From: Pseudomonas mediterranea CFBP 5447 | Lineage (GTDB): Bacteria; Pseudomonadota; Gammaproteobacteria; Pseudomonadales; Pseudomonadaceae | Direction: 5' to 3' | NCBI RefSeq assembly: GCF_000774145.1 | Contig: NZ_KN322983.1 | Coordinates: forward strand, 923,871-987,870 | DNA: 64,000 nt | Shown: in pieces, positions 36,867 to 48,200 of the stretch | Layout of the letters: each line of letters starts with the position of its first letter | Position numbering within the stretch: the first letter of the stretch is position 1 | Notes under the pieces: generated by a model | What the model was told of the DNA's origin: nothing | Seen by the model: the letters and a program-made list of their open reading frames with translations, nothing else | Database searches by the model: none | Program-made: the position numbers and the translations under genes

Positions 36867-39800
36867 TTAAGCATCCTTGGAGACGATAGCGAGCAGTTCG
36901 CTTTCAGACAGCGAAGCCATTTCTTGTTGCAGGTCCATCAATTCGTCCGACTCGTACTGCGCCAATTGCAGAGTGGTGATCAGGTCGGCCAGTGCCAGCA
37001 GGGACGGGTGTTCGAACAGGCTCCTGAGGGGCACTTCGACGGCGAAGATTTCTCGCGCCCGCAGGGTGACCTGTACCGCCAGCAGCGAATGGCCGCCGAG
37101 TTCGAAGAAATCGTCGTGGCGACCGATCCGCTCCAGGCCCAGCAGGTCGGCCCAGATCTGCGCCAGCAGTTCTTCGGTTTCGCCGTTGGGGGCTTCGTAC
37201 TCGCGGTAGGCGAAGTCTTCGCTGCGCGGCGCGGGCAGGGCACGGCGGTCCAGCTTGCCGTTGGGGCTCAGCGGCAATTGCTCGACCACCACGAACGCCG
37301 CCGGGACCATGTAGTCCGGCAACTGCGAGGTCAGGTACGGGCGCAAGGTGCTGCTGGCGTTGCGGCCGGCCAGGTGCGGCTCGACGCTCAGGTAGGCCAC
37401 CAGACGCAGGGCTCCGGGGCTGTCTTCGCGAGCGATGACGGCTGCCTCGCGCACCCCCGGCAGGGTCAGCATCAAGGCTTCGATTTCGCCGGGCTCGATG
37501 CGGAAACCGCGGATCTTGACCTGCTGGTCGTTGCGTCCGAGGAATTCGAGTACGCCGTCGGCACGCAGGCGCACCAGGTCGCCGGTGCGGTACATCCGCG
37601 CCTCGTCGTCCGGGCTGAACGGGTCGGCGAGGAAGTGTTCGGCGTTCAGTTGCGCACGGTCCAGGTAGCCCCGGGCGACGCCCGCGCCACCGACATACAG
37701 TTCACCCGGCACGCCGAGCGGTGCCGGCCGGCCTTGTTCGTCGAGCACATACAAGCGGCTATTGGGGATGGCACGACCGATCGGCACAGTGCCCTGGTCC
37801 TGGGCGGTGCAGCGATGCACCGTCGCCCAGACGGTGGCTTCGGTGGGGCCGTACTCGTTGTACAGGACGATGGCCGGTTCCAGGCCGGCACATTCCTGTA
37901 CCAACTGGGCCGGGCAGGCTTCGCCGGCGACGATCATCTCCCGCAGGCTGCCGTGCCCGTTTTCGCTGGCAAGGCTCGCCAGCACCAGCCGGCCGAGGGA
38001 CGGCACGCACAGCAGTGAGGTGATGGCCTGTTCGCCGATGAAGCGGGCGATGGCTTGCGGGTCGCGGGCGGCCTCGGCCGTCGGAACGCACAAGGTGCCG
38101 CCGCTGACCAGGGTGCCGAAGATCCCTGCCACGGAGCTGTCGAAGGCAATCGACGAGAGCAGCAGGAAGCGTTTGTCGATGGATGGCCCGTACACCGTGC
38201 GCCGGGCCAGCGTCGAAGCGACCAGGTTGCGGTGTTCGATCATCACCCCCTTGGGTTTGCCGGTGGAGCCGGAGGTGTAGATCACGTAGGCCAGGTGCGT
38301 CGGGGTCAGGCCAGTGGCGTCCCAGCGCGGATCGCGGGTACTGGTCTGCGCCGCCAGGGCCTGTTCGATGGCCAGGTAGCGGGTGCCTTCCTGCAGCGTG
38401 CCAACGGCTGCGCGACCGACCGGATCGGCCAGCAGCAGGCGCGGCCGTGCATCCTCGACAATTGATGCCAGGCGTTCGGCCGGGTAGGTCGGATCCAGCG
38501 GCACGTAGGCGCCACCGGCCTTGAGGATGCCCAGCAGGCCGCTGATCATCGCCGCGCTGCGTTCAACGCAGATCGCCACCAGATCGCCCGGTTGCACCCC
38601 GGCGGCGATCAAGTGATGGGCCAGGCGATTGGCTTGGGCGTTGAGCTCGGCGTACGTGAAGGTCTGCCGAGCGTCGACCAGGGCACAGGCGTCCGGTGTG
38701 CGAAGTACCTGCTCTTCGAACAGGTGCTGGATGCACAGGTGCGTCGGGTAGTCCTCGCGGGTCTGGTTGAAGGTCTCCAGCAGCAGGTTGCGCTCCTGGG
38801 GCGGCAGCACGTCCAGTTGCGTGAGCGGAATCCGCGGCGTGTACATCAAGGCCTGGGTCAGCTGTTCCAGGGCCCGTTGCATCAGGGCGCAGATGCGTTG
38901 CGGGTCCACCGCCCGGACGCTCTGTACCGTCAGCCCCAGGGCATCGCCATAGTCGTTGACCGACAGGGTCAGCGGGTAGTTGGTGCGTTCGGCGCTGTTC
39001 AGGATGCGCATGCCCGGCCATTGCAACTGGCTGTCGTCGCGCTGGTGCCGGTAGTTGAACAGGGTGGTGAACAGCGGCAAGGCACTGGGCACGTCGCTGC
39101 ACCGTTGAGCCAGGGCCAGGGAGGCCTGTTCGTGGGCCAGCAGTTCGATCAGGTCGCGGTGGGTCGCCAGGACCTTGTCGTTGGCGCCAGCGCCGGCCAG
39201 TTGTACCCGCACCGGCAAGGTGTTGATGAACACCCCCAGGGCCCGTTCGGCCCCCGCCGAGCCTTGCAGGCGCCCGGCGACCACGGTGCCGAACACCACG
39301 TCGTCGCGCCCGGTGCAGCGGGCCAGCACCTGCGCCCAGGCCACGTGGAACAGCGCCGCCGGGGTAATGCCGCGTTCTCTGGCCTGGGCCCGCAGGCGCA
39401 GGTTGAGTTCGAGGCTCAGTTGTACGCTGGCCTCTTCGATGTGATTGCCATCCCCTTGTACTTCGAGCAGGTCGAAGGGCGCGGTGGGCGAATCGACGTC
39501 GGCCAGTCGACGGCTGAAGTAGGCCTCGTGGACCTGGGCCGGGGTGGCCTGGGTCTGGGCGATGAAGTCGCGATAAGGCTGTGGTTTGCCCAGGCTGTCG
39601 CCTTGTCCGTGGAGAATGGCGTGGATTTCTTCCAGGACGATTTCCAGGGTGACGTGGTCGCTCGCCATGTGGTGATTGAGCAGCGCCAGCAGCCAGCGTT
39701 CGGAACGCGGATCCCGGGCGATGCAGGCCCGCATCAGCGGTGCCTGGCGCAGATCCAGGCGCAGTTGCCGTGGGTCGCTCAGGGCTTCGAGCTGGCTGAG

Positions 39801-41243
39801 CGGGTCCTGGTGACTGTCCAGGGTGACGCTGTGCACCGGCAGGCGCGCCTGGCGTTGCACCACTTGCACCGCCTGGGGCAAGCCGTCCCACTGCACGCAG
39901 GTGCGCAGGATGTCATGGCGGTCGATCACCTGCTGCAAGGCGCCGATAAAGGCATCGAGGCGCTGACGGTCGTCGAACTCGAGCAGCGAGCGCACCAGAT
40001 AGGCATCGCCTTCGTGTCCGAGCAAGTGATGGAACAGGATGCCTTGCTGCAGCGGGGCCAGGGGATAGATGTCCTGGATGTTCGCGGCGCCGCCGGGTAC
40101 CGCGGCGACGATGCGTTCGAGCTGATCCGCCGTCAGGTCCACCAGGGGCAACATGTCCGGGGTCAGCGCGGTGCAATCGGCCGGGATGCGGTTGGCCGGG
40201 GCCTGGAAGGCGGTGTGGCTGGCATCCGTCAGGGCCGAAGCAAGGTCCCGCAGGGTCGGTGCACCGAAGACGCTGCGCACGTCGGCGTTCAGGCCGTGTT
40301 CGCGCAGGCGTTCGATCAGGCTGACCGCCATCAACGAGTGACCGCCGAGTTCGAAGAAGCCATCGTGGCGGCCGACCCGTTCGAGGCCCAGCAGTTGTTG
40401 CCAGATATCGGCAATGGTCTGTTCCACCGTCCCTTGCGGTGCCTCGTAGGCCTGGCTGGCGTAGGCGTCCTGATCGGGTTCGGGCAGGGCGCGGCGGTCC
40501 AGCTTGCCGTTGGGGGTGAGCGGCAGGGCGTCCAGCACCACGAAGGCGCTGGGCACCATGTGCTCGGGCAGGCGGCCGAGGAGGTCGGCGCGCAATTCTG
40601 TGGCGGCCGCCGGTTCGCCGCACAGGTAGGCCACCAGGCGCTTGCCGGTCTGGTGATCGCGGGGGACGACGGCTGCTTCACGGACCCCGGAAAGGGCGGC
40701 GAGGGCGGCTTCGATTTCCCCAAGCTCGACCCGCAGGCCACGGATCTTCACCTGATCGTCGTTACGTCCCAGGTATTGCAAGGTGCCGTCGGGCAACCAG
40801 CGACCGATGTCGCCGGTCTTGTACAGGCGCGCACCGGCCCGCTCGCTGAACGGGTCGTCAATGAAGCGTTCGGCGCTGAGCTGCGGCAGGTTGAGGTAAC
40901 CCCGCGCGACACCGACACCGCCGATATGGATCTCGCCAGGTACACCCGTTGGCAGCAGTTGCCCGTGAGCATCCAGCACATGCAGTTGCATGTTGCGGAT
41001 TGGTCGGCCGATCGGAATCGAGCGGTTGCGGTAAGCCCCGAGATCGGTGTCGGCGGTGTACCAGGCGACCACGTCGCTGCACTCGGTCGGCCCGTAGCTG
41101 TTGATGATCGCCGGCCTTGGCAACGGCAGTTTTTCCAGCATGGCGACCTGGATCGGCTCGCCGCCCAGCACCACCCGTTTCAGGCAGGCCAGTGCTTCGT
41201 GCTGATCGGCGTCCACCAGGGCGTGGAAGGCGCTGGGGGACAT
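36867..41243 (-). CDS. Giant NRPS 1, C-terminal piece (end of A4 to T5)
   Basis: Same reading frame as the two pieces upstream. It is artificially separated by the damaged block at 41281-41300, so the ATG at 41243 is an internal methionine of A4 and not a real start. Content: rest of A4, T4 (LGGHSLM), dual E/C5 (extended HHLLGHEGD motif), A5, T5, and a C-terminal tail rich in Glu/Leu ending SKDA that may dock onto NRPS 2. The A4 pocket across the gap reads D-L-K-N-V-G-S-D-V, which I associate with homoserine in syringotoxin-type synthetases. A5 reads D-S-A-L-I-A-E-V-W, close to the bacitracin histidine code DSELTAEVC. TAA at 36867 lies three bases before the TTG start of NRPS 2. Confidence 0.85.
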   Translation of the reverse strand: MSPSAFHALVDADQHEALACLKRVVLGGEPIQVAMLEKLPLPRPAIINSYGPTECSDVVAWYTADTDLGAYRNRSIPIGRPIRNMQLHVLDAHGQLLPTGVPGEIHIGGVGVARGYLNLPQLSAERFIDDPFSERAGARLYKTGDIGRWLPDGTLQYLGRNDDQVKIRGLRVELGEIEAALAALSGVREAAVVPRDHQTGKRLVAYLCGEPAAATELRADLLGRLPEHMVPSAFVVLDALPLTPNGKLDRRALPEPDQDAYASQAYEAPQGTVEQTIADIWQQLLGLERVGRHDGFFELGGHSLMAVSLIERLREHGLNADVRSVFGAPTLRDLASALTDASHTAFQAPANRIPADCTALTPDMLPLVDLTADQLERIVAAVPGGAANIQDIYPLAPLQQGILFHHLLGHEGDAYLVRSLLEFDDRQRLDAFIGALQQVIDRHDILRTCVQWDGLPQAVQVVQRQARLPVHSVTLDSHQDPLSQLEALSDPRQLRLDLRQAPLMRACIARDPRSERWLLALLNHHMASDHVTLEIVLEEIHAILHGQGDSLGKPQPYRDFIAQTQATPAQVHEAYFSRRLADVDSPTAPFDLLEVQGDGNHIEEASVQLSLELNLRLRAQARERGITPAALFHVAWAQVLARCTGRDDVVFGTVVAGRLQGSAGAERALGVFINTLPVRVQLAGAGANDKVLATHRDLIELLAHEQASLALAQRCSDVPSALPLFTTLFNYRHQRDDSQLQWPGMRILNSAERTNYPLTLSVNDYGDALGLTVQSVRAVDPQRICALMQRALEQLTQALMYTPRIPLTQLDVLPPQERNLLLETFNQTREDYPTHLCIQHLFEEQVLRTPDACALVDARQTFTYAELNAQANRLAHHLIAAGVQPGDLVAICVERSAAMISGLLGILKAGGAYVPLDPTYPAERLASIVEDARPRLLLADPVGRAAVGTLQEGTRYLAIEQALAAQTSTRDPRWDATGLTPTHLAYVIYTSGSTGKPKGVMIEHRNLVASTLARRTVYGPSIDKRFLLLSSIAFDSSVAGIFGTLVSGGTLCVPTAEAARDPQAIARFIGEQAITSLLCVPSLGRLVLASLASENGHGSLREMIVAGEACPAQLVQECAGLEPAIVLYNEYGPTEATVWATVHRCTAQDQGTVPIGRAIPNSRLYVLDEQGRPAPLGVPGELYVGGAGVARGYLDRAQLNAEHFLADPFSPDDEARMYRTGDLVRLRADGVLEFLGRNDQQVKIRGFRIEPGEIEALMLTLPGVREAAVIAREDSPGALRLVAYLSVEPHLAGRNASSTLRPYLTSQLPDYMVPAAFVVVEQLPLSPNGKLDRRALPAPRSEDFAYREYEAPNGETEELLAQIWADLLGLERIGRHDDFFELGGHSLLAVQVTLRAREIFAVEVPLRSLFEHPSLLALADLITTLQLAQYESDELMDLQQEMASLSESELLAIVSKDA

Positions 41244-41280
41244 GTTGAGGTGGGTGATGCCGGCTTCGGCGATGACCCGC

Positions 41281-41300
41281 TGCTACCGCGAGCCCAACTT
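41281..41300. other. Complement-damaged block 1 (probable assembly error)
   Basis: As written, the minus strand reads G-K-L-G-S-R-stop-Q-R-V. Replacing the 20 bases by their plain complement gives G-F-N-P-S-A-I-V-R-V, a normal A-domain stretch, and removes the stop. There is no close paralogous template here, so the block ends are uncertain; a 30-base version (41281-41310) is also open (ALLPFNPSAIV). Confidence 0.75.
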
Positions 41301-44300
41301 GCCTTCTTCGGCCAGGTGCAACGAAGCGCCGACCATCAGTGGGGCGAGGATGTTTTTCTGGGTCAGGTCGAAGTTATAGGACGAGGCCAGCAGCACCGCG
41401 TCCCCGGCATGGAAACCCAGGTCGTCGAGGTACCAGTCCAGCAGGTTGCGCAGGCCGCGATGCTCGACCATCACACCTTTTGGCAGTCCGGTGGAACCGG
41501 AGGTGTAGATCACATAGGCCAGATGACCGAAGTTCAGCTTCACTTGCGGGTCATGGGCCGGCTGCTGCAGCAGCGTCGGGCTGCCCAGTTCGAGGGTGGC
41601 CAGGCCTTGCGGCACCGGCAACTCGTCCAGGCCTTGCTGGCGCACCAGGGCCCGCGGCGCGCTGTCGGCGAGCATGTGGGCCAGGCGTTGCGCCGGGTAC
41701 TGCGGGTCCAGCGGCACATAGGCCGCCCCGGCCTTGAGGATGCCCAGCAGGCCGATGACCATCTCCGGGCTGCGACGTGCACAAAGGCCGACGGTGTCGT
41801 CAGGTCGTACACCCAGGGCGATCAAGCCGTGGGCCACGCGGTTGGCCTGGGCGTTGAGTTCGGCGTAGCTCAGGGTTTGCCCGGCACCGACCAACGCCAC
41901 TGCATCCGGGGTGCGGCGCGCCTGTGCGGCGAACACCGCGTGGGGGAAGCGACTCGGGCTTTCATCCAGGGCAACGGACGCAGGGTTGAACGTCTCCAGC
42001 AGTTGCCGGCGTTGCGTGTCATCGAGCAAAGGCAGCGTCGCCACCGGCTGCGCGGCGTCATCCAGCATGGCTTCGAGCAGGTGCAACAGGTGCCGGCCCC
42101 AGCGGGCGATGGTGGCTTCGTCGAACAGGTCGGTGGCATACTCGAACTGGCCGCTGATGGTTTCGCCGTCGTCGTTGAGGGACAGGCTCACATCGAACTG
42201 GGTGGTGCCGGTGGGCTGGGCCAGTGGGTTCAGGCTCAAGCCTCCGTCAAGGTCTCGGACCAGGACACCGCACTTGCCGAGCACCAGCATGGCCTGGAAC
42301 AGCGGGCTGTGACCGAGGCTGCGCTCCGGTTGCAGGGCTTCGACCACTTGTTCGAACGGCAGGTCCTGATGGCCGTAGGCGTCGAGGGTGGTGGCCTTGA
42401 TGCGTTCGAGCAACTGCTCGACCGGGCTGTCGGCCTGCACGTCGATGCGCAGGGCCAGGGTGTTGACGAAGAAGCCGATCAGCGCTTCGGTTTCACGCCG
42501 TGGGCGGTTGGCGACCGGCGTGCCGACCACCACCTGCGACTGATTGCTCAGGCGCGACAGCAGGATCGACCAGGCCCCCAGCAGGGTCATGAACGGGGTC
42601 AGGCCGCGCTGCTGGCTGAAACGCCGCAGGCGTGCGCTCAATGGCGCGGGCAGTTGCAGCGCCAGTGCGGCGCCCTGGTAGCTTTGCATCTGGGGTCGTG
42701 GATGGTCGGCCGGCAGTTCCAATAGCGCCGGGGCACCGTCCAGATGGTCTTTCCAGAATTGTGTCTGGGCTTGCAGGCGTTCGCCTTGCAGGTGCTGTTG
42801 TTGCCAGGCGGCGTAGTCGGCGTATTGCAGGGTCAGGGGTGGCAGCGGATCTTCGCGGTCCTGGCTGAACGCGGCGTACAGCGCATTGAACTCGCCGATC
42901 AACACCGCCACCGACCAGCCGTCGGAGACGATGTGGTGCTGGGTCACCAGCAGGATGTGCTCGTCCTCGGCCAGGCGCAGCAGTCGACCGCGAATCAGCG
43001 GGCCGGCGCTCAGGTCGAAGGCGGCGCGGGCTTCTTCCTGGGACAGCTGTTCGACGGCCTGTTGCCGGGTCTCGGCGTCCAGGGTCTGCAGGTCATGCTC
43101 GACCAGGGCGAAGCCAATGTCAGCCGGGGCGAAACGCTGGCGTACTTCGCCGTCCTGGCGTTCGAAGGTGGTGCGCAGGCTTTCGTGACGGGCGACGATG
43201 CGGTCCAGGGCCCGTTGCAAGGCCTGGCGGTCCAGGCTGCCGCGCAGGTGCAGGGCGGCGGGCATGTGGTAGGCGACGCTGGCGGCATGGTCCAGTTGAT
43301 CGAGGAACCACAAGCGCTGCTGGGCCAGGGACAGCGGCAGCGGTTGCTCGCGGGAGACCACGGCAATGGACTGGAGCCGCGACTGACCGGTCTGCTCGAC
43401 GTGTCGGGCCAGTTCGCTCAGGGAGGTCTGGGCGAACAGCGTGCGCAGGTCGATCTCGGCACCGAGCTCCTGGTGCAGGCGGGCTTGCAGTTGCACGGTC
43501 AACAGGGAATGGCCGCCGAGTTCGAGGAAGCCGTCGTGCCGGCCGACCTGATCCAGGTGCAGCAGGTTTTTCCAGATCTCGGCGATGGCGACTTCGGTGT
43601 CACCTTGCGGCGCTTCGTAGGCCTTGCTGGCGAGGGCTTCCAGGCCGGGCTCGGGCAGGGCGCGGCGGTCGAGCTTGCCATTCGCGGTCAGGGGCAGGGC
43701 GTCCAGGTGCACGAAGGCGCTGGGCACCATGTATTCGGGTAGGTGCTTGAGCAAGGCGCTGCGCAGCTGTTCGGCGCTGGCCGGTTCACCGCACAGGTAG
43801 GCCACCAGGCGATTGTCGTCCCGGGCTATGACCACGGCGTCGGTGATGCCGGCACAACCGAGCAGCACGTTCTCGATCTCGCCCAACTCGATGCGGAAAC
43901 CGCGGATCTTCACTTGGAAGTCGTTACGACCCAGGTACTCCAGCGTGCCGTCGGCCAGCCAGCGGCCGAGGTCGCCGGTCTTGTACAGACGGGCGTTCGG
44001 CTTATGGCTGAACGGATCGGCGATGTTCGCGAGCCGTGAGTCGAGGCCGGCCAAGAGGTAACCCCGGGCCACGCCGACACCGCCGATATGGATTTCCCCG
44101 GCCACTCCCAATGGCGCCGGCTCGCCCCGCGCATCCAGCACATGGACCTGGACGTTGGCGAAGGGGCGACCGATGCTCGGCCGTTCACCCAAGTCGCGGA
44201 TCAGGTCGATGGTGGCGTCCACCGTGCATTCGGTGGGGCCGTACATGTTGTAGAAGCGGATGCTCTGGCAGTTGCGCAGTTTCTCCCAGGTGGCGGCATT

Positions 44301-44858
44301 GATTGCTTCGCCACCGAGCAGCACGCTCACCGGCTGGTAGCTTTGGCGCTCCAGCAGGCCGGCGGCGAGCAGGGTGTCGAGCTGCGACGGCGTGGAGTCG
44401 AAGGCGTGCACCTGGTGCTGTTCGAGGAAGTCCAGCAACTCGCTGCCGCTGGCGCGGATCAGCTGCGGGATGATCACCAGGCGATGGCCGGAGAACAGCT
44501 GCGAGATGCCCTTGATCGACATGTCGAAGAAGAATCCGGCGTTCAGGGCCACGGTGGCCGGGGTCGGGCAGTGCTGGTGGGTGGTGCGGGTCAGCACGTG
44601 CCAGAAGTTGAACACCGAGCGGTGTTCGACCATTACGCCCTTGGACTGGCCGGTGGAGCCGGAGGTGTAGATCACGTAGGCCAGGTTTTCCGCGGTCAGG
44701 CCCGGTACTTGTGGGTTGTTGTCGAACGCCGCATCGTCCGCCGCTTGCAACGATTCCACGATGTCCAGCAGCAACACCGGCAGTTCCCCGGACGGCAGCG
44801 ATAGCGCCGACTGGGTCAACAGCGCCTGTGGCTGACTGTCCTGGAGCATGAAGGCCAT
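41283..44858 (-). CDS. Giant NRPS 1, middle piece (A3 to first part of A4)
   Basis: An internal piece of the same gene: most of A3, T3 (LGGHSLLTV), C4 (LCL type, HHIVSDG), and the N-terminal part of A4. The ATG at 44858 is an internal methionine (MAFMLQDSQ), and the TAG at 41283 lies in a damaged block. The A3 pocket reads D-M-K-D-L-G-M-V-D, identical to A8. It is most like the Glu code DAKDLGVVD, but the paired positions 3 and 8 of thanamycin-like nonapeptides suggest Asp. Two in-frame scrambled segments change residues without stops: LAGLDSRLAN for NRPELSAERF in A3, and KCGVLVRDLDG for NTPQDQALELP in C4. Confidence 0.82.
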   Translation of the reverse strand: MAFMLQDSQPQALLTQSALSLPSGELPVLLLDIVESLQAADDAAFDNNPQVPGLTAENLAYVIYTSGSTGQSKGVMVEHRSVFNFWHVLTRTTHQHCPTPATVALNAGFFFDMSIKGISQLFSGHRLVIIPQLIRASGSELLDFLEQHQVHAFDSTPSQLDTLLAAGLLERQSYQPVSVLLGGEAINAATWEKLRNCQSIRFYNMYGPTECTVDATIDLIRDLGERPSIGRPFANVQVHVLDARGEPAPLGVAGEIHIGGVGVARGYLLAGLDSRLANIADPFSHKPNARLYKTGDLGRWLADGTLEYLGRNDFQVKIRGFRIELGEIENVLLGCAGITDAVVIARDDNRLVAYLCGEPASAEQLRSALLKHLPEYMVPSAFVHLDALPLTANGKLDRRALPEPGLEALASKAYEAPQGDTEVAIAEIWKNLLHLDQVGRHDGFLELGGHSLLTVQLQARLHQELGAEIDLRTLFAQTSLSELARHVEQTGQSRLQSIAVVSREQPLPLSLAQQRLWFLDQLDHAASVAYHMPAALHLRGSLDRQALQRALDRIVARHESLRTTFERQDGEVRQRFAPADIGFALVEHDLQTLDAETRQQAVEQLSQEEARAAFDLSAGPLIRGRLLRLAEDEHILLVTQHHIVSDGWSVAVLIGEFNALYAAFSQDREDPLPPLTLQYADYAAWQQQHLQGERLQAQTQFWKDHLDGAPALLELPADHPRPQMQSYQGAALALQLPAPLSARLRRFSQQRGLTPFMTLLGAWSILLSRLSNQSQVVVGTPVANRPRRETEALIGFFVNTLALRIDVQADSPVEQLLERIKATTLDAYGHQDLPFEQVVEALQPERSLGHSPLFQAMLVLGKCGVLVRDLDGGLSLNPLAQPTGTTQFDVSLSLNDDGETISGQFEYATDLFDEATIARWGRHLLHLLEAMLDDAAQPVATLPLLDDTQRRQLLETFNPASVALDESPSRFPHAVFAAQARRTPDAVALVGAGQTLSYAELNAQANRVAHGLIALGVRPDDTVGLCARRSPEMVIGLLGILKAGAAYVPLDPQYPAQRLAHMLADSAPRALVRQQGLDELPVPQGLATLELGSPTLLQQPAHDPQVKLNFGHLAYVIYTSGSTGLPKGVMVEHRGLRNLLDWYLDDLGFHAGDAVLLASSYNFDLTQKNILAPLMVGASLHLAEEGKLGSR
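42244..42273. other. Complement-damaged block 2 (probable assembly error)
   Basis: Thirty bases equal the unreversed complement of 48670-48699 at 30/30 positions (here CCGTCAAGGT.., there GGCAGTTCCA..). Base 42243 also fits. Flanks on both sides match the paralogue directly. The protein changes from NTPQDQALELP to KCGVLVRDLDG. Confidence 0.95.
42274..43790 (-). repeat. Near-identical tract shared with modules 1/2 (copy in T3-C4)
   Basis: About 1.5 kb matches 48700-50215 at constant offset 6,426. Only a few differences occur before 43500 (for example VQADS versus VQPDS), and more after. It begins right at the edge of damaged block 2. Confidence 0.88.
44026..44055. other. Complement-damaged block 3 (probable assembly error)
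   Basis: Thirty bases (TTCGCGAGCC..) equal the unreversed complement of the expected AAGCGCTCGG.. stretch found at 26434-26463. Restoring it turns LAGLDSRLAN into NRPELSAERF, the sequence of A8 at the same place. Confidence 0.95.
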
Positions 44859-45297
44859 GCGCTCGGCCGGATGGGCGCCCAGCTACCCGTGCATCCGGCG
44901 CGGCCGTTTGAGCACGCCCAAGAGGCCAACGATCATCTCCAGGCTGCGCTCGGCACAGATGGCCACACGCTGATCGGGTTGCACGCCCAGTTCAAGCAGT
45001 TGCCGGGCCAGGTGGTTGGCGCGGCGGTTGAGCTGACGATAGCTCAACTGGCGGTCTTCGCAGACCAGGGCCACCGCGTCGGGGTTGGCCTGCACCTGGG
45101 CTTCGAACAGCTGGTGGATCGGTTGCGCCGGGCCAAAATCGCGGGCGGTGCGGTTGAAGTCTTCGAGCAGCAACTGGCGTTCGCTGGCAGGCACCACGTC
45201 GAGGCTGCTGGCGAGGCGGTCAGGGGCCTGCTCCAGGGCGTCCACCAGGGCAGCCACGGCCTGGCCGAGATAGGCGGCGATGCGTTGCGGATCGATG
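44056..45297 (-). repeat. Near-identical tract shared with A8 (copy in A3)
   Basis: Matches 26464-27705 at offset 17,592 apart from scattered substitutions and damaged block 4. Together with the 42274-43790 tract it makes module 3 a mosaic of a module-8-like A core and a module-1/2-like T-C unit. Confidence 0.85.
44877..44906. other. Complement-damaged block 4 (probable assembly error)
   Basis: Thirty bases (GCCCAGCTAC..) equal the unreversed complement of 27285-27314 (CGGGTCGATG..) at 30/30 positions. The block creates the TAG at 44883-44885. Restoring it gives LKAGAAYVPIDP, the normal A-domain core. Confidence 0.95.
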
Positions 45298-48200
45298 TCG
45301 GCGATAGCCTGGGCGGTCACGGAGAAGTCATCGCCTTCATCTGCCACGGCCACTTCAATCGGATAGTTGGTGCGGGCTTCGTTGCTCAGGAAGCGCACAC
45401 CGTCCCAGGCCAGGACCTGATCGGTATTGGCCAGCGAGCCGCCGTCGGTTTGATGGCGGTAGTTGAGCAGCGTGGTGAACAGCGGCAGGCCGGCGCCGAC
45501 GCCACTGCAGCGTTGGGCCAGGGCCAGGGAGGCCTGTTCGTGGTTCAGCAGTTCGCTGAGGTCGCGGTAGGTTTCGTCCACCAGCGCGGCCACCCCGAAC
45601 CCGGCCAGTCGGACCCGCACCGGCAGGGTATTGATGAACACCCCCAGCGCCCGGTCGGCACCCACCGAGCCTTGCAGGCGGCCGGCGACCACGGTGCCGA
45701 ACACCACGTCGTCGCGGTCGGTGCAGCGCCCGAGTACCTGGGCCCAGGCGATGTGGAACAGCACGGCTGGCGTGACGCCGGCGGTGCGCGATTGGGCGCG
45801 GATCCGCTGGCTCAGGATGGGATCGAGACGCACGCTGGTTTCGGCGACCTGGCTGCCGTCACCCTGGACATCCAGCACACCGAACGGCGCGGTGGGTTCG
45901 TCGACAGTGCCCAGGCGTTGGCTGAAATAGGCTTCATGGGCCTGGGGCGGTGTCGCGAGGACTTGGGCGACGAATTCCCGATAAGGCATCGGCGGCGGCA
46001 GGCTGTCGCCCTGGCCTTGCAACAGGGCCTGGGCTTCTTCGAGGACGATGCCCAGGGACACATGGTCGCTGATCATGTGATGGTCGAGCAGCGCCAGCAG
46101 GCAGCGTTCGGAGTGCGGAACCCGGGCGATGCAGGCGCGCATCAGCGGCGCCTGCTGCAAGTCCAGGCGCAGGTGCCGGGGATCGCTCAGGCGTTCCAGT
46201 TGAGCACGCGGGTCTTCATCGGCGGCCAGGGCTATGTGCTGCAGCGGCAGCGTGGCCCGGCGTTGCACCACCTGCACCGGCTGCGGCTGGCCGACCCAAT
46301 GCACGGCGCTGCGCAGGATGTCGTGGCGGTCGATTACCTGCTGCAAGGCACCGACAAAGGCCTCGAGACGTGCGTGGTTGTCGAATTCGATCAGCGAGCG
46401 TACCAGGTACGCATCGCCTTCGTGTCCCAGCAGATGATGGAACAGAATCCCTTGCTGCAACGGGGCCAGCGGGTAGATGTCCTGGATATTGGCGGCCCCG
46501 CCCGGTACGGCGGCGACGATGCGTTCGAGCTCGGCCTCGCTCAGTTCCACCAGCGGCAGCATGTCGGGTGTCAGCGCAGTGCAGCCATCCGGAATCCGGT
46601 TGGCCGGGGCGAGGAACGGAGTGTCCTGGCCGCGGCTCAGGGCCTGGGCCATTTCTCGTACGCTGGGCGCGGTGAACACCGTGCGTACACTGGCGCTCAG
46701 GCCATGCTGGCGCAAGCGGTCGATCAGGCTCACGGCCAGCAGCGAATGCCCGCCGAGTTCGAAGAAACGGTCGTGACGGCCCACCTTGTCGAGGCCGAGC
46801 AAGTCCTGCCAGACGTTGGCAACGATCTGTTCGATCTCGCCTCGCGGTGCCTCGTAGGCGCGGCTGGCGAACGCTTCCTGGCCCGGCGCGGGCAGGGCGC
46901 GGCGGTCGAGTTTGCCGTTGGGGGTCAGCGGCAACGCTTCAAGCTGGACGAAGGCGCTCGGCACCATGTACTCAGGCAGCGCCGCCAGCAGTGCGGCACG
47001 CAATTGCTCCACCGGCACCGGCTCGCCACACAGGTAGGCGACCAGCCGTTTGCTGTCGGACTGCCCCGGTTTGCTTTCCTGGGCAACCACCACCGCTTCG
47101 CGGACACCGGCACAGCCGGCGAGGACGGCTTCGATTTCCCCCAGCTCCACGCGGAAACCGCGGATCTTCACCTGATCGTCATTGCGTCCCAGGTACTGCA
47201 GGGTACCGTCGGCGCACCAGCGGCCAAGGTCGCCGGTCTTGTACAGGCGTGCGTCCGGATTGGTGCTGAACGGGTCGGCGATGAAACGCTCGGCGGTCAG
47301 CTCCTGGCGATTGAGGTAGCCGCGAGCGACACCGACACCGCCGATATGAATTTCTCCGGCGACCCCCATGGGGACCAGTTCGCCGAGCGCATCCAGCACG
47401 TGCAGTTGGGTATTGCGCAGCGGTTTGCCGATGGAGCGGAAATCGTCGTGGTCGCTTTCCATGCGGCGGATCGAGGCGTTGACCGTGGCTTCGGTCGGAC
47501 CATAAGCGTTGAACAGCGCCGGGCGATGGCCGGCGCGGGCGAACCACTGGCTCACCGCCTGCTTGCCCACTGCTTCGCCGCCGATCATGAACTGACGCAG
47601 GCAAGTAGGCAGGGCGACATGGGCGTCCCGGGCGACCTGTTGCCAGAACACGGTCGGTAGGTTGGCGACGCTGATTGCGTACTGCTCGCAGAGCGTGGCG
47701 AAGGCGGCGGTGCCGGCGATCCAGGCGTCGCTGCGCAGCACCAGGGTGGCGCCGGACAACAAGGCGCCGAAGATCTCTTCCACCGACATGTCGAAGGTCA
47801 TGGTGGCGAATTGCAGGATGCGATCCTGGGGATTGAGGCCGTAGCGTTCCTGCAGGGCACCGATCTGGTTGCACACCGAGCGGTGTTCGAGCATTACGCC
47901 TTTCGGCTTGCCGGTGGAGCCGGAGGTGTACATGACGTACGCCAGGTGCCGGGAGGTCAGGCCTTCGACCCTTGGATTGCTGTCATCGCCATCAGTCGAG
48001 TCGTCCAGCAACAGCTGCGGCATGTGCAGCGCCGGCAGTTGTTCGGCCATGGTTTCGATCAGGTAGCCCTGGGTGAGCAGGACCCGCGGGGTGCTGTCGT
48101 CGAGCATGTGCTGCAAGCGATCCTGCGGATAGTTCGGGTCCAGCGGCACATAGGCGCCGCCGGCCTTGAGAATGGCCAGGATGCCGACGATCATTTCCGG

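Noticed and set aside
44026-44906. Real small inversions or mutation as the cause of the scrambled blocks
   Set aside because: A true inversion gives the reverse complement. The blocks match only the complement read in the same direction, at 30/30 positions, which cannot arise in DNA.
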